This document shows, in pieces, positions 14,443-24,721 of a stretch of DNA of 64,000 nucleotides. The number at the start of each line of letters is the position of its first letter. Position 1 is the first letter of the stretch. Made by a program: the position numbers and the translations under genes. The stretch spans positions 12,338,001 to 12,402,000 of the forward strand of contig CP093831.1 in the NCBI GenBank assembly GCA_033063855.1. Direction: 5' to 3'. Origin of the DNA: Smittia aterrima (Eukaryota > Arthropoda > Insecta > Diptera > Chironomidae). Under the pieces are notes generated by a model, which did no database searches, was not told the DNA's origin, and was given only the letters and a program-made list of their open reading frames with translations.

Positions 14443-14759
14443 TTAAATGCAATCTCTATTGAACGATCCATTTTCACAACAGAAAGGACTGAACGAGTTG
14501 TTTTCGCAGCAATAAGGACTTAGAGAACCATTCGCACAGCAATTGGGAGGATGCAGCCTTGGATCATCGCAACCAGTGTTCACTGATGAAGTGAAGTTTG
14601 AATATTTAAATGATTCAGGAAGTTCAGAGTTTTCTTACCTTCGCTTGTTTCGCCGAGCGGATAGTAAGCTGGTTGATGTGAGCCATCGTGTCTCGCTGCT
14701 CTAGCAGCCGTCAATGCAACAAAAGCAAGAAATAAAATTGCAACTGAAAGAAGCTTCAT
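14443..14759 (-). CDS. secreted cysteine-rich decapeptide-repeat peptide 2
   Basis: Paralogue of the neighbouring peptide gene, in the same orientation. Exon 1 is 14759-14639 and exon 2 is 14582-14443, again with a phase-1 intron (56 bp), giving 86 residues. The start at 14759 is chosen over an in-frame upstream ATG at 14801 because it begins the signal peptide (MKLLSVAILFLAFVALTAA) directly and lies downstream of a TATA element at about 14808-14819. The mature part has the shared YYPLGE motif. Exon 2 holds the repeats CCANGSLSPY, CCENNSFSPF and CCENGSFNRD, followed by Cys-Ile and stop. One more Cys (TGCDD) precedes the repeats, so the eight-cysteine layout is identical to peptide 1, but the Thr-rich tail is missing. 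AATAAA on this strand at 14429-14424 lies just after the stop. Function unknown. Confidence 0.8.
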
Positions 14760-14807
14760 TCTTTTTAAAAATCTGCGTGTAACTGAAAGATCTTTCGTCA
14801 ACTGGAA

Positions 14808-14819
14808 CCTTTATAAAGG
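14808..14819 (-). promoter_or_regulatory. TATA box of peptide 2
   Basis: TTTATAAAGG lies on the minus strand about 50-60 bp upstream of the peptide 2 start codon, matching the position of the TATA element of its paralogue. Confidence 0.6.
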
Positions 14820-14935
14820 CAAAGCAACGAAGCTATTTACTTGTTTATTTAAAGTTCTTCTAAAACGCAGTTAACTTCTTTCTCGACGATTTAAGCGCTA
14901 ATTTAAATAAATAAAACTTCTTGATATGCAAATGT

Positions 14936-17233
14936 TTAACCTTTGGAACTCAAGATGTTACTGTATTCTTGTTGATACATTAAATATTCTTTCCGATCTT
15001 TCTCCGTCAGTTTACAGCCATAAGCCTCTTGAAATCCCGGTTGACGTTTGTAAAGAACATGAAGATACTCATTCTGTAACTGACCGATCGGATCGAGATT
15101 TTTTGGAATGTTTGGTTGATACTTCACGAAAAACTTTCGAGCTGCTGCCATCCAAAACAATTGCTCGTTTGTAAGGTAATTAGCTCCGAGTTGCAAGTCT
15201 TTGTGTGAAGAAATCCATTTCTTGTAGAAGCGATATGCAACCTCCTCGCTATTCTCCAAACCCAAAACAATTTGATTCAACTTCCAAGTCTGTTGAAATA
15301 AATTTAAAAACAGTTTTAACTTTTAAGAGGACTAGGCAACTCACATCTCGAAGATATTTTACTAAACCAAATGTAATTCCTTCAAGAACGTCAATAAACA
15401 AAGTCGCGGTGTTAAAGAACTTTGGTCGTTGTGGGTGGAACCAAGGATAGAGAATCCACTCTGAAGGAATATCTAAGAATCTTCTTTAAATAGCAATTCT
15501 CGATGTGATTGAACTTTAACTCACACAGAATATTCACGCTCGCGTCGTATTTAATGTAAATATTTTGAGAGAACGTGTCGATTTTGCGTCTCCAACCCGT
15601 CGAGTCTCCTCCTTCTCTTTGAACTTTTTGATGGTGTCGTAAAATATTATGCCAAAGTTCAACAAAACTTTCGTAACTCGTCAGATTGAGTTCATCGTAA
15701 TATTCGTCGAGTTTGCTTGGAGGCAAATCTTTGTCGGTAAATCCCACGGAAATTTTAATCTCGCTTAACTTGGTCATTACATCAGCGAGAGCACTTGAGT
15801 TTAATTCTGATTTATTTGGAATGATTTCGATCGAAGTCTTGATAACTTCTCTCACCAGAGCTTTTGTTTCCGTTTGAATATTTTTGCTGTGATATTGATG
15901 AGAGTACATCAGCTCAAGTGCTGGTCGCATGCTGTATTGAAACTCTTTAGTGCAAGTCTCCCATCGTTGATAAGCTTTCTTCGTTCCTCGTTGTTCCTGT
16001 CGATGAATATCGAACGGATAAACGTTAAAGATCCATTGATGGAGATACAAGAATCCCAAAGTAAATGTTTCCGCGAGAGTTCTGGGAAATTAATGAGATT
16101 TCAAAAGCAGGAAACATTAAAATTTCAACCTTACTCGTTGTCACTTTTTGAAACAATCTCAGAAAGATCTGATAACAGTTTTGCGTTTTCGATTTGGATT
16201 TCTTCATCGTCACTGACATGCGAATGAGTTAAGAGTTGGTTGTTGATTATTTGAGTCCAATTGATGTTGAGATTTGGTGTCAGAGTGGAAACCTCGCTAA
16301 GTTTAAGAATTTTTGTATCTCGAGACCTTCCATGAAAAGATTTCACTGAATCCTGTGAAGAAAATTAAAAACTTTATTTCTATTTAAACTTTTAATTTTT
16401 ACCTTGGCCCGAATGAATTTTAGGAATTCGTCTACAGCTTTGTTGATCTTTATCTTCAAAAGATCTTTTTTAATGTCGTCAATTAGATAAGCGTCTGTGA
16501 ATTCCAGAAGAATTTGTGTAACGTCGTTGCGACTTGAGTTTGTGTAAATCCATGAGTAATCTGTCTTGAGACAAATAATCTCTTTCGATACGTCGTCAAA
16601 TCGGCTGCAACGTGACATGCGAACATCAAGAAAAATTGAAATTGCGTCGATGGATTCTTCGACAAAAAGTTTTGTTAAGTTGAAATTTCGAGGATCCCAG
16701 GAAGTTCTTCTGGCTAAAAAAGGAGAACCTCCTAAACGATCAAGCAGTTCAGCGATTCCAGGCTTTCCTTCTTTTATGATTAACTCTTCAAAATAATTTC
16801 GACATTATTTGAAAATTTCTTTTAGTTTCCTTCGCCACTCACTCGAGTTGATGCATTTGTTGAAATATCTTTTGATTATTTTCGTCGGTCTCGAGTCGTC
16901 GTCTTTTGGTTTTCCATTCAAAACTTTTCGAACTTTTTCTTTATAAAGCTCATCGACATCACCTTGTAGTCCTTTATAGAGATAACGATCGTTGAGCGCA
17001 CGATATAAAATAAACTCGCCGAGTGCAAATTCCTTAAAGTCATCACAAGGACTGGTCGAAGAGTTTTGCGATGCAGCTAAGAACAGAATCTCTGCGTCTA
17101 GCAGACATTCCCTCGTCTTGCAGAAATCCTTCGACTTCTCTTTAGTGTTATTCATAAAATTCCCGATGAACTGAACTTTAAATTGCGCAAGCACAAAAGT
17201 TATTATGCTTGCAACTAAAATTAAAACCTTCAT
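14936..17233 (-). CDS. neprilysin-like (M13) protein, catalytically degenerate
   Basis: Six exons (17233-16843, 16785-16403, 16352-16135, 16081-15525, 15472-15345, 15289-14936) give 676 residues, all junctions in phase. A signal peptide (MKVLILVASIITFVLA) is followed by the M13 N-terminal pattern CKTRECLLDAEILFLAAS, then PCDDFKEFALGEF, so the product is probably secreted. The segment before the active site is recognisable (VNILYIPSEW, where neprilysins have VNAFY-P). Where the zinc motif HExxH should stand the sequence reads VLEGITFG, so both histidines are gone. Only about 20 residues separate it from GLENSEE, which matches the ENIAD zinc-ligand motif. The usual interval is much longer, so the catalytic block is shortened. 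The C-terminal CxxW is missing. M13 proteins are metallopeptidases; Drosophila has many inactive Nepl relatives. The role may be binding rather than cleavage. An apparent stop at 16807-16805 lies inside the first intron. Confidence 0.85.
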
Positions 17234-17544
17234 GCTTGAAGAACGTTTCAACTCTGTTGACAGAAAACTACAGTTTGTGCGCTGAACCAACAGCTATTTA
17301 CTTGAAAAATAGAGAACAGGTTTGCCATTTATCTTCTTGTGAAGGTGATGAGCGAAAATTGCGTAAAGATTCTTTCAGTTTTAAATTTTTATTGTGTGGA
17401 ATTCTCAAATTCACTTTGTTTGATTACATTTGATTTCCAAGTATCTCGAGAAAAAAATAAAGTTCCGATTTTATTATTGAAAGGAAGAAAATGCTCTTAA
17501 GACTTATCAGCTAATATAAAATTGAATTCAATCCTGAGGTCGGT

Positions 17545-19207
17545 TTAATCTTCATCTTCCTGGTCCTTCTTCTTGTCTTTCTTCTTCTTCTTCTTTTTCT
17601 CGCTTGTCGGCTCGGCCTGTGGAAGAAACTTTGTTAGAAACTTTTAATTGGTATAGAAATAATTTAACTTACAGCATCATCAGCAGCTGGAGTTTCATCT
17701 GCTGCCTCTTCGTCTAACTTTTGCTTTTTCTTCTTCTTTTTCTTTTCTGTCGTCGAGACGTCCATTGAAGTGTCAGCCGCAGAACCAACGCTGAGCTTTC
17801 TCTTGCTACTTTCCTCGGCTGTTCCGTTCTGTCCAGCAGGTTTCTTAGAATAGTCCACGTAACCAGTCAACCATTCCTTCGGCGTATTTTCATTTGCTTT
17901 GCCGAATTTGTCAAGTTGACCAGCAGCGATGAGTTCCTTCTTTTTGGAAGCTTTTGGACCCAATCCCCATTTGCGTGGATAAGTGTCGCGTTCCATAATG
18001 ACACGCTTCAACTTTGCGCAAACGCCATGATCGCAACTTGCCATTGTAGCTGTTGTCATCAGTGCAATTGCCAAAGCAACTGCTTCACCCTTGGTCGTAA
18101 CAATGACAATTTCATCGTTAAGCTCGATTCCATCTTCATACCGAAGAACTCCAGGCAACATCACCTGAGCACCGTAGCAAATTGCATTGATCTGAAAGAA
18201 TGGAAATGAAAATCTGATCGCATCTTAATTATTTAAGTAACTCACGGTGCTGTCCTTGACAATGATTCGTTTGTGAGCGACGAGCAAGCCTTCTAGCGGC
18301 ATAATAACACGTCTCAACAATGTTTCGTCTTTGTGATTGTCATAAGCGTATTGAGCATCAAGGACATCATGCATTGTTACCATGTTGTCCTTTTCTGATT
18401 GAATGCCGGAACGGACACGACGCAGCTCCAACATCTGACCACCAACTCCCAAAACAAGACCAAGATGAACGCACATAGTTCTGATGTAGGATCCAGCTTC
18501 GCAGCTAACCCAGAAGACTCCCATGTTTCTGTTTTCATCGTAATCGAGCAAGGTGCTGTCATAAACGGTACGAACACGAAGTTGACGCTTGACAGCTGAG
18601 ATAAGAGGAGGCCGTTGGAACAAAGCTCCTCGAAGTTTCTCTAATCCTTGGTTGACTCTTTGCATGGATTCAACTGCAGCGTGCAATTTGAAAACAGCAA
18701 CGTACTCCTTACCAGCAGATTGTTGAGACTTCACCAAACGTGTTGCTCTGTCGATACAAACGATGAGGCATCCCGTAACTTTTGGATCTAGAGTTCCGCT
18801 ATGGCCAGTCTTTTCTACTTTGAGAATTCTCTTAATCCAAGCAACGACTTCATGTGAACTGGGATTTGAAGGTTTGTCAAGATTGATGGTTCCACTTCGA
18901 ATATAATCACGAATCGGGCGATTGAGTGGAGACGCTCCGAATGGCAACGGAGTGTAATGATTCGTGCGAATGTTGAGACGATCAAAATTCTTCAGCAACA
19001 ATGGCCAATCTGATGTTTCCAACTTAGCAATAGCTTCAGATGGCTTCAGTTGAAAATCTCCAGACTTTTGAATCTCGCCAAGGTTTTCGATCTCTTCCTT
19101 CGCCTTCTTCTTGTGTTTCTTCTTTTTTTCAACTGAAATTGATAGAACAATGATTAGTACACTCGATTAAGTTGAATTAACAACAAATTATTACGTATAT
19201 CAGCCAT
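17545..19207 (-). CDS. Nop60B: dyskerin, H/ACA snoRNP pseudouridine synthase
   Basis: Four exons (19207-19195, 19132-18246, 18191-17673, 17616-17545) give 496 residues, close to the roughly 510 of animal dyskerins. It converts uridine to pseudouridine in rRNA and snRNA within H/ACA snoRNPs (with Nhp2, Nop10, Gar1), in nucleolus and Cajal bodies. Domains in order: a Lys-rich N-terminus; the dyskerin-like segment (PLLLKNFDRLNIRT, near 48-61); the TruB catalytic domain with GHSGTLDPKVTG carrying catalytic Asp120; a PUA RNA-binding domain from about residue 301 (ICYGAQVMLPGVLRYEDGI onward); and a Lys/Asp/Glu-rich nuclear tail from about 435. Exon 1 encodes only MADI plus one base. Introns are 54-62 bp, too short for intronic snoRNAs, unlike some vertebrate dkc1 introns. 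AATAAA on this strand at 17475-17470. Divergent from Trm7 across 207 bp. Confidence 0.96.
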
Positions 19208-19414
19208 AATGTTTATTTTGTTTAATTCAAAAAACTTCAACTGGATTCAAACACGCGGTTTTTACTAATACAAGCTTGAGCTGAAGCGATAAACCCCGAA
19301 CAGGGACGAAACTATGTTGACAACAGAATTGTTCATTAGCTACGTATTAGTTTCATTGTTCACGTAGCCTTTGGAGGGAAAACAGTAAATAAGGAATCAA
19401 GTAAGTTTTAAATA
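19208..19414. promoter_or_regulatory. divergent promoter between Nop60B and Trm7
   Basis: 207 bp separate the two start codons, so both transcripts must initiate within this piece or share overlapping leaders. I see no TATA element in either direction. The arrangement suggests a bidirectional housekeeping promoter. Confidence 0.6.
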
Positions 19415-20427
19415 ATGGGAAAGACATCAAAAGATAAGCGCGATGTTTATTATCGGCAAGCGAAAGAAGAAGGATGGAGAGCTCGCAGTGCCTTCAAGTT
19501 AATTCAAATTGACGAAGTCTTCCACATTCTTAATGGCGTAAGATTTCCCAAAAACAAAACCATTCCTTGCGCTCTATAGCTCTGACTGATTGTTACAGGT
19601 TACCCGTGTTGTTGATCTCTGTGCTGCTCCTGGCAGTTGGAGTCAAGTCTTGTCAAAGAAAATTTATGAGCCGAGTGATAATAAAGATGAAATTAAAATC
19701 ATTGCGGTGGACCTTCAGCCGATGGCGCCGCTTGAGGGAATTATTCAATTACAAGGAGATATTACGAAGCTTGAAACAGCTGACGCTATAATTGGTCACT
19801 TCGGTGATGGCAAGAAAGCTCAACTTGTGATTTCTGATGGAGCTCCTGGTAGGTTATTCAACTACAAAGGTAATCCTTCTTCATAAATGATTTTATTCCT
19901 CAGACGTTACCGGTCTCCATGATATCGATGAATACATTCAAGCGCAACTGCTTCTCGCAGCTCTCAATATCACAACTCACGTCCTGGCACGCTCCGGAAC
20001 TTTCGTTGCAAAAATATTCCGCGGCAAAGACACTTCCTTGCTTCACGCTCAACTCTCAATCTTCTTCGAAAAGGTGACAATTGCAAAACCAGCGAGTTCG
20101 CGCAATAGTTCCATCGAAGCATTTGTTGTTTGCCAAAACTATCAACCTCCTGAGGGCTACATCCCTCAGAAAATCAATCCGATTTACGATGATATTCAAA
20201 TAATTGCTAACGCCACCGGCTCTGAAGTGAATCGACAAATTATTCCGTTTCTTGTGTGTGGCGATCTTCGTGGCTATGACAGTGATATGTCTTACTCATT
20301 GGATCCTGAGAGTTATGTCTATCGCGACGTTGTGCAAAAACCAATAGCCCCCGCTTATAAAGATGTGCTTGAACGACTCAGCAAAGTTTCATTGAAGCAT
20401 GAAGGAATTTCCATCGAGAAGAAATAA
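19415..20427 (+). CDS. Trm7: tRNA 2'-O-methyltransferase, FtsJ family (Trm7/FTSJ1)
   Basis: Exons 19415-19537, 19599-19848 and 19904-20427 give 298 residues, near the usual 300-330. This family methylates the 2'-OH of positions 32 and 34 in the anticodon loop of target tRNAs, using SAM, in the cytoplasm. The FtsJ catalytic tetrad is intact: Lys28 (ARSAFKL), Asp121 (ISDGAP), Lys161 (FVAKIF) and Glu196 (SSIEAF). The SAM motif VVDLCAAPGSWSQV begins near residue 45. The N-terminus (MGKTSKDKRDVYYRQAKEEG) is typical of Trm7 rather than of rRNA (Spb1) or mitochondrial FtsJ proteins. The AATAAA at 20423-20428 overlaps the TAA stop codon, so the 3' UTR may be extremely short. It shares a promoter region with dyskerin. 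Confidence 0.95.
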
Positions 20428-23424
20428 AATTTCACTCTCACGAGAACTCGTCACAGAGACAGAGAGAAAAGCTTTATGTTCGAAAAAGGAGAAATTTTCT
20501 TTTTTATTTTCAGTTTTCCTTCAACCGCGACATAGACAAGACCGAAGAGCCTTTTCGCTCTTCAAATTGTTTCTTGGCGAAATTGTTGCTACTTCAGCGA
20601 GTTGTGATGGTGTTTGTTCAAACTTCAAGTGTGCCACTTGTGGGAAAGTAAAGGGAAAAGCATTTCCTTGTCGTAAAAGAAAAGCGCAGTTTTTTGGCAT
20701 CGTGCTCCTTCATAGAAATTTATACATCTGGGAGTTTCCTTCGTTCGTGCTGCTCCAATCGATTTTAGGTATAAGAACATAAAATCTTTTTAAAAATACG
20801 TAAAGAGCTCGTTACGAACACTTTTTGCCATTGAGTCTCTATGGAGATGACAGCCGTCGTCTGCTGTGGAGTTTCCAGCTGATTTTTAAACGACAAGCGC
20901 TGCGTACATAATCGTATGTAGTACGAAAGCAAATATCAAACGACTTATGCTAGTAAATAAATCGTGCCGGTCTTTAGTTATTCGACACGATCTTATGCAA
21001 TCAATAAAATGCAAATTTTGTCGTCGTTGCGTTGTCTAGTTCATCATCGATTTCCATTCGCGAGTCGAGGTCTTTAATGGATTGCTTTGCCATAAACTTT
21101 AATTTAAAAATTCATTATCTCTACTCAAGAACTTTCTTTCAACGGCCTTCGCGTGTGCAATGTCATGAGAATAAAGCTGAAAATGTCTGGATTATGCAAT
21201 CGCTTCGTCTCGGGAACTTTAATAATGAAATTGCCGCTTTAAAAGCTTCTCGAGCTCTAGACACGATCCGAAAGCCATAGAAGCAACGTTTTGTTTTTCC
21301 TCGGCTTAGCGAATCGAGAGCTTTCTTAGAAGAGGATGAAATAGCAAGCGAAGTTATCGTATCGTTTATTTTATGACCGATGCTGTTGTCGGATTTAAAC
21401 GATAAAAGTTCTTTTTTTTTCATCAAATAATTTCGTAGAAGTCGGCAGAAAATAAAACCAAGAAGCTTTGATGGAGAACTAGAATCATAAAATTGTTTAG
21501 CCAACCATGTTTGTGACACTCTTGACGGTTCATAGCTGATGTATCGATCGGAAAATTGTCATGAATCTTAAATGAGCCAGCGTTGCGGAGTATTTCGAGA
21601 TATTAAAGTCAGAAAGTCTGTAATATCCTTCCCACACGCTTTAATTTATCACCGACTGTTTGACTTTTCGTTGAAGCTTTCGATGATTTCATTGAGCCCG
21701 ACATTAAAAACAAACTTTAATGGCAGACTTCCAAAAGAATCTCGGTGAGTGAGAAAAGGAAATGAAATCACTTTTGCAACAAACAAGAGATTTTTTTGGC
21801 AAAATGAAAAGCCAATAAAATCTGAAGCTGCCGGAGAGTCGACAATACAAATTACTTAATAATTGATGGTAACAATAAATGGATAAACAATTATTCATTT
21901 TAAGCATCTGCTGTTGGATTCAAATTTAATTTTCCCTTTTCAAAATGAGCGAGCAGGGAAAGCGAGTTTATCTGCAATTAATTGCGTTCCGGACAGAGTT
22001 TTATTCTCTCATTATTTTCTCATGAATATTTCATGGTGTTTACAACAGCTTTCACTCGTTGTTGTGGCTTTTCATTGAAACAACACAAAATGGCGAACAG
22101 TTTCACAAAAGCAATTGGCCCGTTTCGTTTTGACGAGCTGCGAGCGAAAAGGGATTAAATTTAAATGAAATGGAATCGTTCTTTAATGAAGGTCGCATGG
22201 TGAAAACTTTACATTCAACAACAAAAGACCAGAAGCCTCGGGTTGAGTGTCATGCGAATTACGAGGGAGAATGACAACGAGATAAAGATCTTAACAAAAT
22301 TATCGCTTGACAATCGAGTTGGGCCTTCTCAGCTTTCTTTTTCTCTCCACAAATGACAATGAAAACGCTTCGTTATGAGCCACGCAAGTTTATGGAGCAA
22401 TGAGAAGCTCAAGGCTTTTGTAAAATTAAAGGACACTTTGTTAATTACTGTAATTAAAATGCTTTCGATCCCTTTCGTGACTTAATTGAAAGCATAAAAG
22501 ACAATAATCGTAAGTTGAACCGATCGAAGCTTATTTCACGTGTCGTTGCCCTAAATCTTTTCGTTCCAATCTCGTAAACGAAGATTTCATGTGAGTTCAT
22601 AGAGATAAAGCATGTGGGAAGGTTCAAGACTCTTTTCCATCCTTTCTTCGTTTTCTGAATCAAAACTTTTCATAATTTTATTCTGTCGCGAGCTGTTCTT
22701 GACACTGCGCTCTGGCTTCTTCACTCAAGAGTCGTTCTTAAGCATGTTTTGTGTTTGAAATTGTTTTGAAACTCCAGTCACGTGCGATTTAGAGGATGTT
22801 TTTCTTCTTTAATGGATTCGAAATGAGGTGGGGTCGGTGAATTAATGAACATTTCGTCTGTCGAGTGCGGCAATGTAAACAGACGGCTCAAGGGTCGTCA
22901 GAAGCACTCAATTCGTCCAAATGAAATTTCCTGGGGGAAACGAAAGCAAAATAATTTTAGTTGTCTTTGATATTATTGCACGACATTACAGAGAATCACG
23001 ATAGATCGAGATAAGAAAGCTTTCCACTTCACGTTTGAGTTTATGAATGAAAAAGCTTATCAGGTCGAGCGTTGAGGAATTCCGAAAGCCTTTCGTTATT
23101 TATCGATTTTCCTTAAGCTTCCCACGGCTAATAAAGCCACTAATGTTACTCAATGCTCCCTCGGCTCTCTTTAAGATCGATTGGATTTCCTATTTCAAAC
23201 ATTTCTTTTAACATGCGATGCCCTTTTAAAACATTTAAATTATGAAAAGAACAATGTGAGTTTTATTTCTAATTCATTCAGATCAACTAAGTATGACAAA
23301 AATAGTTATCAGCTGATCGTAAGTAAGTTAAAAAACTGAGAACAAAGTTTATTTAACCGTCGAATCAATAAATTAAACATGGAGTGTGCTGAACGAGCTT
23401 TCTCATTTAGTTCGACCTTTTCAT
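20428..23424. other. 3-kb intergenic region without recognisable gene
   Basis: Short open frames only, none with domain features. No tRNA, repeat array or mobile element was seen. Confidence 0.5.
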
Positions 23425-24721
23425 TTAATTATCAATAATTGGAACTTCTGGTGTCTCGTTCTTTTCTTCTTCTTTCTCAGTGACGGTGACGTCAACTGCG
23501 ACTTTCTCACCAGGCGATGTTTCGATTGCTTGTTTCTTTGCTGGAGAAGCGCCGATGTTATCACTGTCAGGCTTCTTACGTTTGATGAGGTGAGAGATGT
23601 CAGTTGGTTTAGGTTTATCAGTTTCTGGAGATTTGTTTGCGCTATTTGCAACTGTGGCTGATGAAGACGATGAGCTCCCTGCGCCATCTGAGCTTGCAGA
23701 TGAACCAGGAACCATACCAAACAGCTTAGCCATCTCTTTCTTGACCAATTCAATCTCTTCAGCCTTTGTATCTCCAATTTCTGTGACTTTGTTTAGAATT
23801 TCTTGCAGAGTTTCTTCGAGATCTTTAACTCTTTCTTTCGATTCTTCCGTTTGTGGATCAATTGCTTTTTCAATTGCAAGCACTTCTTCAATCAAATCTG
23901 CAGCGCGTTGGAATGATTTAACAGACTCGTCGTACTGCTTGATCATAGATTGGCAAAGACCAATTTTGTACTGAACTTCAGCTTCGATTCGTTTGTTGCG
24001 ATCTGCTTCTTCCAAGTCCAAGAAGATGTCCAAAGCTCGACTGAAGTCTTTGATGGCATCACTAAAGTTTCCGTTTTCGAGATTGATTCCAGCCATGTCA
24101 ATGTAAACGTCCAAGAGATTGCTTAAGCCTTTCATTCCTTGTCGTTCGAAGATCACAGCTGCGTTCTGCAGAACTTCCCAAGCAAGTTCAAAGTTGCTTC
24201 CTTCTTCATCAGCTTCGTTTACAGTCTCTGCTGCATCGTTGGAGCTTTCGTTATCAGCAGTACCTGATGGCCCAGCTTCTTGTTCATCAGAGTGGCCATT
24301 TGTCTTCTCTCCATTTTCTGTTCCATTTGTCTCGGGCATTTCAACATCTCCTGTCAAAACACAATTGTAATTTAGAGAAGACAAATTATTGCATGTTATT
24401 ACCATTATCGTTCGATTCAGGCTCCGCAGTATCATCTCCTTCGTCTGTGTCTTTTTCTTCATCTTCTTCCGGAACGTCAATCAACTTGTTTTCCTCTTGT
24501 CCAATAGCTACCAAAGCTTTAGCATACAATAAGTAAACTTCACCCAATTCATCACCGTCGATTCCATATTCTTCTCCATAAAGTTTGGCAGCCTCGCCCA
24601 AGTCGTCAGCTGCATCGGAATAAGATTTCACGTAATAGTTTCGGCAGCCACGGGCATAAAGCTCCTTGGCTTTTGCAAGCTTCTCTTCGCTATTGTACTG
24701 ATCTTCTGGTTTCTCTGCCAT
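23425..24721 (-). CDS. NASP: NASP-family histone chaperone (SHNi-TPR)
   Basis: Exons 24721-24403 and 24350-23425 (52-bp phase-1 intron) give 414 residues. NASP proteins bind H3-H4 (and linker histone H1), buffer the soluble histone pool and work in the nucleus. The layout fits: a first TPR near residues 14-72 (KELYARGCRNYYVKSYSDAA, YLLYAKALVAIG), then a long acidic Glu/Asp-rich insert from about 78 to 158 that interrupts the TPR array, then further TPR helices (ELAWEVLQNAAVIFERQG, LLDVYIDMAGINLENGNFSD, VQYKIGLCQSMIKQYDESV), a coiled-coil segment (SKERVKDLEETLQEILNKV), a Ser-rich linker and a basic nuclear signal (LIKRKKPDSDN, SPAKKQA). AATAAA on this strand at 23353-23348. The acidic insert within the TPRs is what separates NASP from other TPR proteins. 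Confidence 0.92.

Noticed and set aside
16786..16842. In-frame TAA inside the neprilysin-like gene, suggesting a pseudogene
   Set aside because: The stop lies in a 57-bp segment with a GTGAGT donor and an AG acceptor in matching phase. Removing it gives CINS-KLIIKEGKPG, which fits the M13 pattern better than the unspliced reading.
24403..24480. Alternative upstream start for the second NASP exon, reading through the intron
   Set aside because: The frame runs through an intron with good GT-AG borders, and the spliced form joins NDN to GDVEMPE and keeps the TPR layout.
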